64,000 nucleotides of DNA from Dysidea avara. Taxonomy: Eukaryota > Porifera > Demospongiae > Dictyoceratida > Dysideidae. Position numbers and translations under genes: made by a program. Shown one piece after another: positions 1 through 10,904 of the stretch. The stretch lies in the NCBI RefSeq assembly GCF_963678975.1, contig NC_089279.1:26770004-26834003 (forward strand). Direction: 5' to 3'. How positions within the stretch are numbered: position 1 is the stretch's first letter; every line of letters begins with the position of its first letter. The notes under the pieces are model-generated. The model was given only the letters and a program-made list of their open reading frames with translations, made no database searches and was not told the DNA's origin.

Positions 1-482
1 GTGATCATGCCACATTATATAAGCTACATACATGGAAAAGTGATTACCAGTTCTGTATGTGTTCTTACAAATGCACAGTTAACCACTGCACACTAGTTAC
101 AATGCCTTAGTTACTTAACAAGCCACATTATCTGAAATGATGTACCCACTATACTGTTTGCTGAGGCAGCAGTTTCACCTCAAATGATGTTGTCTTTGTC
201 TCAGAAATTCAGTTTACAGCACAACTCAGCATCTGTCTTATCAGGAGCTCCGGACTTTGTGAGCTCCCGGTCTCCGTCCCTATCCTTTAATAGTAAGATC
301 AGATGGGTTGCACTGAATTGATCTGCCAGATTGAAACTTCACAAAATGTAGTATCTAGGGTCTGTACATTCCACTCCTTGTCCTTACTCACAATGATTGT
401 CACGAGTAACAATTTATGCTCACAACAAAGCCATGGAGAGTGGAAATTTGACTGAAATTATACTTGTGAGAATCCGAGAATC
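1..482. other. Non-coding stretch
   Basis: No supported gene. AT-rich sequence without long open frames, splice-bounded exons, tandem repeats or recognisable transposon termini. Confidence 0.4.
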
Positions 483-788
483 ATGGCCATCGTCTTAAAT
501 TTCGTCAGAAGTATCTGTGGTTTCCTTTTCCTACTTCTTTTCTTTAAAATACACGAAACAACTTCACTGCAAAGACTGAATACGCCGGAGAATACGCCAT
601 GCGCATGGCATAGTAGCCCCATTCAAAATGGCGGCCGAAAAGTGGGCGTCGTTTTGGAAAGAGTCTATTGCAAAACCGACGAATTCAATTGCAAACGGGA
701 CGAATTCAATTGCAAAAGCGATGAACTCAATTGCAAACGGGACAAATTCAATTGCAAAGTCGCCGAATTCAATTGCAAAAACCTGTAA
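483..788 (+). CDS. Hypothetical 101-residue ORF with heptad repeats
   Basis: An ATG-initiated frame starts with a hydrophobic stretch (about residues 8-22, rich in F and L) that could be a signal peptide or membrane anchor. It ends in about five copies of a seven-residue unit like RDEFNCK, encoded by a 21-bp tandem repeat. Each unit carries one cysteine, so the tail would be regularly spaced in Cys and charged residues. I do not recognise the protein. The frame may exist only because a repeat whose period is a multiple of three stays open. No neighbouring exon or poly(A) signal was identified. Confidence 0.25.
   Translation: MAIVLNFVRSICGFLFLLLFFKIHETTSLQRLNTPENTPCAWHSSPIQNGGRKVGVVLERVYCKTDEFNCKRDEFNCKSDELNCKRDKFNCKVAEFNCKNL
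667..782 (+). repeat. 21-bp tandem repeat, about 5.5 units
   Basis: Units begin at 667, 688, 709, 730, 751 and 772 (last partial). Each starts ATTGCAAA and contains GAATTCA or a one-base variant. Because 21 is divisible by three, the repeat stays in frame in the overlapping ORF. Confidence 0.85.
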
Positions 789-1278
789 CTGATCTGGAAA
801 ATCAGTACACCTTAATAATCACTGCTGGTTGGTCCATGATATGATGTACAGGTTTCAGTGTATTTGAGTAATTATTTTTTAACCAGGCATGCACCCATAA
901 ATTATGTTTGTCTGCACCGTCTGGGAAATATTACTTGTCTTACAGTACAGAACTTGCTATGTTGTTTACAACTTCTACTAGTGACAAGAAATGAGTTAAG
1001 TCCTACACAACAATGAAAACTAAGAAATGCTAGTTATTAGTCATAATACGATTTTAAAAATGTATATGCATTTTCCCAGTACAACAGTCCACTGAGTGCA
1101 ATGCCAACACACTGGTGCTACTAATGGGTATTCATAGTATAGGGCATGCTCACAGAGGTCCCAACACACCACAAATATGTTAATTACTACTAACCCACCC
1201 ATGAAAAACATTTTCTGCATGGAATTAAGAATTCTTGACAATATTACAACATTCATGTTTGTGCCTGTAACTCACTTC
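789..1278. other. Non-coding stretch
   Basis: No supported gene. A 71-residue minus-strand frame here (1041-1256) is hydrophobic and low in complexity, with no family signature or splice signals. Confidence 0.35.
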
Positions 1279-3090
1279 CTAAAGCATCCGGTGCAGGACA
1301 AACTTCATAGTCTCCTGGTCTAGGCCTTTTCCTTCCAGACTTTTTCTCTTTGGAGCTACAGAGTTTTTTCTCAGCTGTGTTAAGCTCAGTTTCGTCTTGG
1401 GAACAGCTTCACAGGTCACGCCAATACTTAATTTTGCAGCCAAAATATGGTAACATGAAGTAGATGAAGCACATGAACATGATTCTTTAGGATGCAATGT
1501 TACAACATGAGGCTTGTTAGTCCCCATGACAGAGAATGTTCGCAAATTAGAATCTAAACTGATTTTACGTTGTTCAACTACACATCTTGCTCGTTCTTTC
1601 TGGGTTAATTGCTCTAAGCATCTATCCTCTTTCTTATCACTCATTGATTCACTTACACCAACATTAGCCATGGTACATTTTCCCTTAATACGCTGAACAA
1701 TTTCTTTAGGGTGGTAAATTTGCTGATCTGAATTGAAAGGTAGCTCTGCTTCCATAGCAGCAATTGATGAAAATCTTGAATGAAGATTGTAATTCCCTAA
1801 ATTCCGTTTGCCACGTGAAATTTCTATGTTGTAGTACCCTTGAAGATTGTAAAGGGCTAAAGCCATGCAATCAATAGGAGCTTCACGCCATTCCACAAGT
1901 TGCTTTAAGACATAATTCAAACCCTCAGCCTGGTTGTTTGTTACACCACTAAATGGGCTATATACTCCAAGTGGCTCGATTGCCCACCGTGCAATAGATG
2001 TGATGTCTAGGGCAATGTGGTTACAGTAGTATTGATAAAATGCTGCACTCCATTTTTGGGCCATGTGCAAAAGCTCAGCTTGATACTCTGCTTGTGATGG
2101 TAGGTGAAAAAGGTCCTTGACATCTGACAAATAGATACCCACATCCTTTGAAGGAGCACCATGCGCTCGAAGTCAGCGCATTGCATCACAAAAAACATGA
2201 TTCCAACACTGCAGATTTGTAGAAGATTGTAGGTGTGAAGCTATGGTATTAACAATACCCTGCTCTTCATCAGTCACGATTGGGTTTGTAGTACTCTTCA
2301 AGCCAGGTGCTAACTTGCAGCACACATCAAAAAACTGATCATGAACAGACTGATACTTTCGTTCATGTAAGACAATCCCTACTGGTATGGCGGGACACTC
2401 TTTAAAAAGAACATGGCGAAATGACAAGACAGACACATAGAAATCACCGAGTTGAAAAGTTGTGTCATAGGAAAGTAATTGGGCACTTGGAGAATCAACC
2501 AACAGAACACGGTCCAACTCATTAAACAAAACCTTGTGCCCACAAATGCAGATCAAATCGGGATGAGTATGAATGGAATGAATAAAATCAGGCAAATCAA
2601 TCGCTAATTCATGAAGGTTAATGATACCATCATGTGACAGACGAAAGTCTTCCAAAATATGACAGCGGATATTTTTCACTTGTTTGATGTTGCGAGGTTG
2701 TTTCACCGACAAATGTGTTGATGGAGGAACTTTTGTGATTTCATCTCTGTAAGCTTTTATTGGAGTAGCCACCTTACATTCTTCTTCTAAAGTTTTCAGT
2801 ACAGATGGACAAGTTCTTACATAGCTCCTTTGGGAATTCGTAGTGGCATTACCATGTGGAAAAGGTACAGCAGCCTTTTCATCTCCCAAATAATGTATCA
2901 CAGTGGTCATGTTATCACTTGGAGGTAACAGATTATAAGCATGCTTAATAAACACATTTGATGGACCATCAGGCAGACTGATCCGGAAGTATGATTTCTT
3001 GACTTGTGGGTCTGTCTTTGGCAGTTTATGGACACCTTGATTTACCCATCTGTACTGATCACATCGCCAGTCACCTGTTAGGACAGTCAA
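1279..3090 (-). pseudogene. MULE-type transposase, one in-frame stop
   Basis: Two adjacent minus-strand frames (3090-2173 and about 2172-1279) are the same reading frame split by a single TGA at 2173-2175. The first part carries YDTTFQLGDFY and later VTDEEQGIVNTI, as expected around the two catalytic Asp residues of MULE transposases. The second part has TNNQAEGLNYVLK, matching the region of the third acidic residue. It then has a SWIM-type zinc finger, CSC followed by CYH near the C-terminus. The stop lies where this family commonly has Trp (after DAMR, before LRAHGAP), so a TGG-to-TGA change is likely. No ATG is obvious at the 5' end: the frame opens just after CTAACAG, so an upstream exon is possible. 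No terminal inverted repeats were found, so it could be a domesticated gene that later broke rather than an intact transposon. Confidence 0.75.
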
Positions 3091-3548
3091 ATTATCAATG
3101 AAATATATGATGATACTTTAGTAGAGCAGCATAGTGCAAAAGTTGTGTACTTTTTGATACGATTAAGTTGTACTCTTTGTGATATATATATTAATTTTGA
3201 TATAGTGCCATCACAACTTTGACCTTTGGTGACCTTTACAGACATTTTTGTATTGAAATTTTAATTCATCATTTTTTGTCTTTGAGGCATCATTTTGCAT
3301 TATGGCGCAGTTAAATCAGCTTCACATTACAGGTGCTGCTTGGCTTTCATTTGAAGTTAATAGGTGATTACAAATAAATTACCTACTGATTAATTTACAC
3401 CCAAAAATTAAAATTATAAAAATGATTATAACTTTTGTAGTGGAATGAGCTGTACATCAAACAAATTAGTTTTACATAAACACTTTTAATGTGATTCCAT
3501 ACGTGCAGGTTTAAATGGTGGAGAATAATACCTCTTGGGATTTTAAAT
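3091..3548. other. Non-coding stretch
   Basis: AT-rich sequence upstream of the MULE-like frame. No exon or repeat was recognised. Confidence 0.35.
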
Positions 3549-3718
3549 ACTAGTTAAAGCACCGCCAAGCATACAATATGGAAATAAAAGCACGAGGATG
3601 TGGGTGAGAGACTAATATTATAATGGCACGAGGCAAAGGCGAGTGCTATATTAGGCTTGAGACCGTGCCCAAGTGCTTTTATTTCATATAGTACAAGCGT
3701 AGCGGTGCTTTAACTGGT
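3549..3718. mobile_element. Foldback MITE, about 170 bp
   Basis: The ends are near-perfect inverted repeats: ACTAGTTAAAGCACCGC at the left and, read on the other strand, ACCAGTTAAAGCACCGC at the right. Complementarity continues inward around AAATAAAAGCAC, so most of the element can fold into a hairpin. TTTAAA occurs at both flanks and may be the target duplication, but it overlaps the ends ambiguously. Confidence 0.65.
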
Positions 3719-4387
3719 TTAAAGTGCTATCTTGTCGTCATTGTTTGGAGCAGTATTCATTTTGTGAACTTGAACCACGTTGGTTTTCAGCCATCAGACA
3801 ATTGGTAAGTGTATATGTAGTACAGGTGCAGTAGTAAAACAAACAAATAGTATCTTTTTGGCTACTTTTGGCTATTAGAAATGTTGCGCATGTGATCTTG
3901 TTTTTGGGAAATAATGGTTCTTTATTTTCCAATCAATGCATAACTGTACCTTATTGTGACGCAAATGGAAAATGTAGCATGCTTGAATGCGTTATGGAAA
4001 ATAAAGCTCTTTTCGCTTTGATCTCACCCACTTTTTAAAATGTTACTGCAAAAGGGCTATTAAGGTATTATAATATAACAGCATTATTATTTATGTGGAA
4101 AGTTTCATCATTGTATCACAAAGTACACAAAATACCTACTTTTTGCATTGTACCATTCTACTAACTACAAAAGGTCCTTTATAAATCTATATGAATTGCA
4201 ATAACCACTTAATTTCATTACTATAACTCAAACTAACTGCCTAAATACATAGAAGCACTTTCTCAACTCCTTTAATTGATTGTCTATATATACAGAGTTA
4301 TCATGCTTTCTAAGTTATAGTTAGAACAAACTGAGGTTTCTACACGATTTAGCAACCAGATGATGATGTGGTGAGCACTAACTACAA

Positions 4388-4423
4388 ATTAATTACCGAG
4401 GCTGCAGGCCAAGGTAATTAATT
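4388..4423. repeat. Short hairpin
   Basis: Arms ATTAATTACC (4388-4397) and GGTAATTAAT (4414-4423) are perfect inverted repeats around a 16-nt loop. No wider element was recognised. Confidence 0.4.
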
Positions 4424-4514
4424 ATGGGTAGCCAAGCCAACATCGTTAGAGGGCGCTAAATCACACAGAAACCTTGTTGGCACACTCTAAGTAGTTTAGA
4501 AACTTAAACTAGCT

Positions 4515-5037
4515 ATGGCACTTCCAAATGATGTAAGGAAGCTTTATCACTCCTGCAGTGGCCAGAACTGTGAATGGCGAAGACAAAATCCAGTTGGAAA
4601 GTTTATTTCAGCCCTCAAGTGGAGTTGGAAGTGAAGTAGTGAAGCCAAAAAGTGTAGAAAGGTTTCTCTGCTGTGTGGATGAAGACTTTATCATTACAAA
4701 GAAGTGAGTAAAGTACTTGACGAAATCGAATATCTAGAGGGAAGCCAGTGAAAACAGTATTAGTCAAGGTGTTAGTGATGTTTGTACACACCTAGAACCA
4801 ACCAAGCAGTTAGTGGCAACAGTGAAAGGCAACGTGTGTATGGTTCACCCAAATCACAAGCAGCTATTGAAGCAGTGGAATTTGGAATACCAGAAAAGAC
4901 TTGTCCTCCAAAAAAAAGAAAAGGGCAGTAGGCAGTGGGAAGATTGGGCGAGTAATAGGAATCAGAGACTGTTAGCTGGTGAGAAACCATTTAGCTGCAA
5001 ATATGAAATGTTAAGTGACCAAGAGATGAACTTTTGA
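4515..5037 (+). pseudogene. Unrecognised coding relic
   Basis: Several adjoining open segments in shifting plus-strand frames give protein-like sequence. One frame (about 4539-4701) reads through ITPAVARTVNGEDKIQLE and SVERFLCCVDEDF. A second (4813-5037) reads KQWNLEYQKRLV and GEKPFSCKYEML. No single frame covers the region and no clear splice pairs join them. It looks like a decayed transposon or host exon set. I cannot name the family. Confidence 0.25.
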
Positions 5038-6782
5038 CTCTGTCAGTTTGTTCTAGAAATTCAATGTCATGATGGGAAGCCTGCTGTTGATCAATCTGTA
5101 TACAGCCAGTTCTTCAGATAACAGGAGGTACTAATATTACTAGTAACTTTGGATCAATGCCAAAACTTCAGTGAAACTGAATTAATTTTTTAGTTTGTAG
5201 TGTGACTTGTACTGTTTACTGATTTTAGCTATGTACCAACTATTGCATGTCTATAGGAACATGTAATTGGTGTTTGTTTGATCAATTAGTTTTAAACAAC
5301 TGGGTTTGTTTGATCAATTGACTATATACTAGACCACAGGTTACCAACTAGTTGGTAACCCCAACATAGGATTTAGTAACCTTATTAAGCCTCCAGACAT
5401 CAAAGTGCTTGAAAATTGTTGCTTTTGGTCCTTAAAAGTGTTAACTTCTCCCCATTGTATTTAAATGACAAGGAGTATATAAGTAGCAGTTGGGAGAATG
5501 GGATGACATACTGTAGACTTTAAAATTCTAACAACAGAGCCTTTGGTAATCTGGTGATGACATTATATCATGTGACTAAGGTAATGCATGGTTTAATCAC
5601 TAAGTAATGGTCAGGATTGTACTGATTTAGTGGGGATCTACATACTCTGAACCAAACCCCTTAACTCCCTCTTCCATGCTATGGCACCACCCATTTCACA
5701 TTCATGATTCTTCAACTGTTAGTGGATGAAAGGTTGAGGGGATTGGAATAGGTAGACACAATAAAGTTGGTTTCCATGGCTTCTGCTGCTGTGTAGTGTA
5801 GTTGTGTGACCAGTTTGACTGGTTTACCTACTTAGTTGTTAACACTATTTTGTCGTTTGTCTCCACCTTCCCATGGGCCTAATGCATAGTGTGAATATTT
5901 TCATTCTTAGCATCACTCATTCAGTCAAGAGAATGTTCTGGAATGAACTGGTTGACATAGGAAAAAACCCCTATAACCACTGTAGATTCAATGCAGAAAT
6001 GGGAATTTAAAACCACAGAATGTATAACACACACATACACACACTATACTCTAGAGAATGTGCTGGCTGTATGCATGGCAACAGATTTATATTTTATTTT
6101 AACGACTAATAAATTTGAAACAATAAATTTGTAGCTTGCAAGAATTTCTCTCATACAACCTGACAATATAGCTTGTAAAACCATGGCTGAAGCAGACTAT
6201 TATAGCCAGAAGTGTAGGGCACACCCCTTGTTATTTTTTCTATTATCCATTTTTACATTCTAAATGACTAAACTATAGTGTATAACACATCAAAGGAAAG
6301 GATAATGAAGACAAATTTTAAAACTAATTGTACACGCTCTCAAATGACTATTCTAAAGCTCCCTTATGCATGTCACCATGGGACTTAAGACTGCCATCCT
6401 CTTGACTATCAATTCAATTACTGAAAAGCAAAGTGGCCATTCATTTATTTATTTATTTTCCAAAAATGTGCAGCCTCAGTTTGAGCATTCTACTAGTTAT
6501 ACAGCATTACAAATCCATGCCAGACACCCATAGAAACCGTATCTGCACGTACGCGTGCACATGCACATAATGGTATAGCTACATACATATAAATTGGCAT
6601 CAACTGAATGAACATTGATGCATGGTTTAAGGTACACCAAGTAGACCATTTTTTCCTAAGCTAGCTTAGTAGCCGATTAGCTATATAAAAACATGCTTTT
6701 TCGTCCCAGCGACTGAGCTGTTAATAGCTGCCGGATAGCTTAGAGCTACACAAATTAGAGCACTCAAATAAAAGCTACTTAC
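5038..6782. other. Non-coding stretch
   Basis: No supported gene. It holds a perfect 22-bp palindrome at 5339-5360 and short TTTA and ACACAC simple runs (about 6010-6050 and 6440-6460). It is probably intron or flank of the two-exon candidate that starts at 6783. Confidence 0.35.
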
Positions 6783-7101
6783 CTCTTTGCCTTTCAGAGT
6801 CACTTTGATAAACATAAATTTCGCCACCTTTGGGGTTATTGGGAGGAAGTGTAGTTATGTAATCCACTGGAGGATTTAAGTAGACCTTCAGTGCTGGTCA
6901 CTGTAAAGTGTTAATAATAAATAAATAATAATAAAAGTAAAGATACAACCTCAGATATCTCCGGAGGAGAACAACGAATATCATAGACGGGAACGGTCAT
7001 CCCTTCACTCTGAGTCAGATAACACAGAATCGTAGTGCAGGTGGAGCTCACGTGGGTGTACCAGTTATCTCGTGCGCCGGGCCCGCGTGTTGGCTCACCC
7101 T
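6783..7101 (-). CDS. Two internal exons of an unrecognised gene
   Basis: Two splice-bounded minus-strand exons are visible. The upstream exon is 7101-6950: acceptor TTTTAACAG, 152 nt, only one frame open, reading through ARDNWYTHVSSTCTTILCYL and GMTVPVYDIRCSPPEISE. The downstream exon is about 6885-6783 and reads VYLNPPVDYITTLPPNNP then GGEIYVYQSDSERQR, ending at donor GAG|GTAAGT. The first exon ends in phase 0 at GAG|GTTGTA. The second is in phase if the acceptor is CTGAAG at 6886. An alternative acceptor (ACAG at about 6901) would introduce a stop. The exons are locally GC-rich against AT-rich surroundings, which supports coding. I do not recognise the family; start and end exons were not found. 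Confidence 0.5.
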
Positions 7102-7420
7102 CTGTTAAAATTATACTCTTAGCTAATCATGAAAGCTTATATCAACAACTCGGGCAACAAAGTAAATGTATGGCAAAAGGCTACACCTACAAACTAGAGG
7201 GCGTGTGAACATAAGCATGTATAGCTCCGAGTGATATTGCATCTCATTATAAAAATCCGCCCAGCAGCCGGGTTAGACTACAACACTACGCAGCATTCCG
7301 TTCCGCAAATTAGTCCATCATTCCGTTCCGTTCCGTAGAATAGACCCCACCGTTCGTAGCTGCATTGGTATGGGCTGTCTTGTGGTGTAGTTTGATTCCA
7401 GAAGATCTGGTAGAACCAGT

Positions 7421-8132
7421 CATAGGCGGAGGAAAGGGGAGGGTGGGATGAAGCCCCCCTCGGTCTGCTGAGGGGGATATATTATATTATTATTATTATT
7501 GATTAGCAAAACCCATTGGGTAAATCGCTAATGTACAAAAACAAAATTTTAGTGTCTGCATTTTGCAAACGGTTCTTGAAAGTAAGTAAGTCTATATTGT
7601 CAAGATCTTCCATATCTAAATTGTTTCAGTCTGGTATTGATCTTGGTAAGAAAGAGTTACTATATCGATTTGTTCTGGCATACAACTGTAATAGCTTCAA
7701 GGGATGGTTTGCCCTGGTACTTGTTACAGGAGATAACACTGGCAGATACTGATTTGGAACATAAATTAATTTGTTTACAACAGCATCAGACGTGCCTGTT
7801 TCCTACAATCTTCCAGTGTTATCACGTGAAAATATCCTTCTTGGAGTGGGACTGAAAGCCGTGACCAAGATAGAGATACTCTAATAGAGCAGTCACTCTA
7901 ATAAAGCAATGACAGTATTAGAGCAGTGTGTAGTGAGCTATGTAGGGATTTTTATGTAGTTTATCAGTATAAATTCGTAGCTGGTGAGGTGGGAAGCTAT
8001 TGTCAGCTGGTTGCGACCTTTTTTTTTTTGGTCTCACCTTATCAAACCAGAGACAATGTAGTGCTTTGGTTCCGTAAGTCTGGATCCACCCCTGGTCAGC
8101 CCCCCTTATATCAACTACTTCCTCCACCCCTG
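7421..8132. mobile_element. hAT-type non-autonomous element (GGCGGAGGAA family)
   Basis: The left end is CATAGGCGGAGGAAAGG. The right end read inversely is CAGGGGTGGAGGAAGTAG. It is flanked by exact 8-bp duplications GAACCAGT at 7413-7420 and 8133-8140. It lies inside the LINE. It is about 712 bp, twice the other copies at 22966 and 49604, because about 350 bp after the left end has no counterpart there. The remainder matches them, including AGATACTCTAATAGAGCAGT, a TTTTATGTAGTTTATCAG block and a T-run followed by GGTCTCACC. Confidence 0.85.
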
Positions 8133-8283
8133 GAACCAGTATTGAAGCTGACATAGTTCAGGATATTGAATTTCTCTGTAGGAGTTTTAAGTGATTTGAT
8201 GAAAAAGAGGATGTCAGATATTTATATAAATGGCAACATACCAAGTTGGGTCAATCTAGTCCTGTAGTCTGAAGTGTAATCAG

Positions 8284-8717
8284 TAGAGTTGTACCGACAG
8301 TTGGATCGGTAATCGGTAGAAGCCGATAATTAGCTGTTTTACCATAATCGGAATCGGTTGTAATGGGCTGTAGCCAGCAGATTATTAGTCTATTCAGCTT
8401 CAGCTGCTGCAGTTATACCACTAGAGGGCTGGTGTCAAAGGCTCTGGTATGTACTTGGGTAATTTGTTTATGTTTTGTGGTAACCACAAAGATAAACAGT
8501 GATGGTTCAGGCCCTAGCCCACTTGTCTGACTAGCAACTTTGATTGAGATAAGTGTACAATTTCACAGAATTGGCTTTACTAGCTCTACTTCTAATGGAG
8601 TGTGCACAAGTATAATTGTAGAGACCTACAATCGGGTATCGGTTAACTATCAGTAAAACAGGGTAAAATATATCGGATATTGGGTTTCCCTAAAAAGTGG
8701 GAATCGGTGCAACTCTA
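8284..8717. mobile_element. hAT-type MITE (GTTGCACCGAT family)
   Basis: The ends are TAGAGTTGTACCGA and, inverted, TAGAGTTGCACCGATT. Exact 8-bp target duplications GTAATCAG lie at 8276-8283 and 8718-8725. The interior is rich in ATCGG/CCGAT words. It has no coding capacity and is inserted in the minus-strand LINE. A second family member is at 34330-34951. Confidence 0.88.
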
Positions 8718-9955
8718 GTAATCAGAGAGTATGAATTTAGTAGCACTCCTTTGTACGTTCTCAATTAATTCTATGTCTTTCAACAAATAAGGTCTCCACA
8801 AAGTGGAGCAGTATAGCAATTTAGATCTCACTAATGATATGTATAGGGATTTTCTAGCCTGAGGACAATGCGAATCATTGAATACTCTGCATAACAGTCC
8901 AAGTGACTTGTAGGCATTAGAGGAAATCATTTCATAATGCTTTTTCCATGACAATGAGTTAGTAAAAATAATCCCTAGGTCTTTGCAACTGGGTGATTCA
9001 TTGATTATGTAGTCATTTATGATGTACTGAGAGTTGAATTTACGATGGAAGCTCATGAATACAAATTTAGAGAGGTTAAATGACAGATGATTGTTAATAG
9101 TCCATTTAAATAAAAGAGTTAAGGTCTTCTTGAAGCTGCTGTTTGTCCAGTATGGAAATGATATGCTGAAAGCACTTTGTATCATCTGCAAATTCAAGTA
9201 GTTGAGATATGATGGTAGATGGCAGATCATTTATATAGATCAGGAAAGCAAAGGACCCAGAATGCTTCCCTGGAGAACACCAGAGATCACAGGTAGGCAA
9301 TCTGACAGGTGGTTTCACACTGGGATCTGTTACTTAGGTAGCTGTTAAACCAATTCCATAGAATTCCTGTGAATCCTACAGTATGTTCCATAATTTAACC
9401 AATAATTCATTGCATGGCACACTATCAAAGGCTTCCTGAAGTCAATGTAGTTGGTGTCTATTTCTTCCCTCGAAGTGATTAGCTGATGAAAGTACAGTAG
9501 ATGAGAAGTTGTTGAGTTGAAGTGTTACTTTGAAAACCAAATTGATGCGGAGTGATGGAAGGAGCTATTGTACCTATCACTTTGTCATAAACTAATCATT
9601 CTAGCACTTTAGAGATGACACAAAGGAGTGAAATCGGTTGGTAGTTGGCAACAGAAGTTTTGTCTCTAGATAAGAACACAGGAATTATTGTGTGTTTTCC
9701 ATTCAGTGGGTAAGTTTCTGCTACATAAGCTAGCTTTGAAAAGGTGATGGATGGGTAAAGCAAGGGTAAAAGCACAGTTCTTAAGATGACAGGTGCGATG
9801 TTGTCAATTCCTCTAGCCTTGTTTGGATTGAGGTTATTGAGAGCATCTATCACTTCTTGCTCTGTGAAGTAAATCGAGTCCAGATGATTTACAGGAACAG
9901 TTAAATGAGTTGTATCAGGTAGACAGTAGTCACTTGAGGTAAAAATGGAATAAAA
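8715..9955 (-). pseudogene. LINE reverse-transcriptase fragments
   Basis: These are the RT-coding remains of the split minus-strand LINE. From 9955 downwards come the FTEQEVIDALNNLNPNKARG segment, the RT palm start YQPISLLCVISKVLE, a gap with frameshifts, then IYINDLPSTIISQLLEFADD carrying the catalytic FADD at about 9190-9200. The post-RT region KDLGIIFTNSLSWKKHYE follows, ending KFILSDY at the hAT insertion. At least two frameshifts separate the parts, so no functional polymerase is encoded. Confidence 0.8.
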
Positions 9956-10904
9956 GTACTAATTAAAAAGTTCAGTTTTACCAAGGTCAGCATCAGCTGT
10001 AGTAGCGTTATGATGAAGTCGAGGGGAAAGGACGCATGACTGGGTGAACTCTCTAATAAATTTAAAAATTTGGATCATTACTGGTAGAAAAGTTGTATCA
10101 AGACACACGGTAGTGTGTCGTGCGGCCCAAGAAGCCGGCGCGTAACACCCGTGAGTATATTGACAGGAAGAAAGAAAACGCAATTTTCGCACCTCCGTAG
10201 CTCTGTGCTTCCTTGATGAAACAAGACGATTTTTTCTGTGGACATGCCCTCCAACTGCAGCACTCCACATTCCAAATTTGAACGAAATCGCTTCGCGCGT
10301 TCCCGAGATATGCGACTTCAAAAATTGGCTCAGTTTCTTCGTTTTTTTTTTCTTCTTATTTTTCTTTTTCTTGTCGCACACTTACAAAAACTGCTATAAA
10401 ACTCGAACGCCATATCCGATTGCCTTGAAATTTGGCAAAAAAAAGGGGGATATAAAGGCGCATCTCGGTACCAACTTTGGCTGGAATACGATAAACAGGC
10501 AAAGCGTTATGAGCGATTATTCACGAAAAATAACACCAATATGTTATCACGCCTACAGGGTAAACCGCGTATGGGAAGAAGCTGAAAATCGGTGGGTGAA
10601 TAGGTTAACTATTGAACCTCAAACCTTTTGTGGTTTGAAAGAAATCGAGCTAAAAACCAGGAAGATACAACGAAAAAACCAACAGTGTGTAACAATTACG
10701 CAATCGAGATCAGCTAATAAAAAAACGACTGCTTGCCACGCCTACCAGATAAACCGCTTAGGGTAATGCTTTGAAAATCGTTGTACAGATGGAGTAATCA
10801 TCTTAGAAAGGCTCATCTATGGTGTAGAAGAATCAGACTTAAAGCCACGGAGTTATAACACGAAATCCAACTTGATGCAGCAAGTGCGAGATCGAGATAC
10901 TCTA

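Noticed and set aside
6960-7100. CpG-rich promoter
   Set aside because: The GC-rich stretch coincides with a splice-bounded open exon, which explains its composition.
9959-10381. Lys-rich ORF on the minus strand
   Set aside because: It runs across the boundary of the LINE and family X and begins in a low-complexity T/C-rich run.
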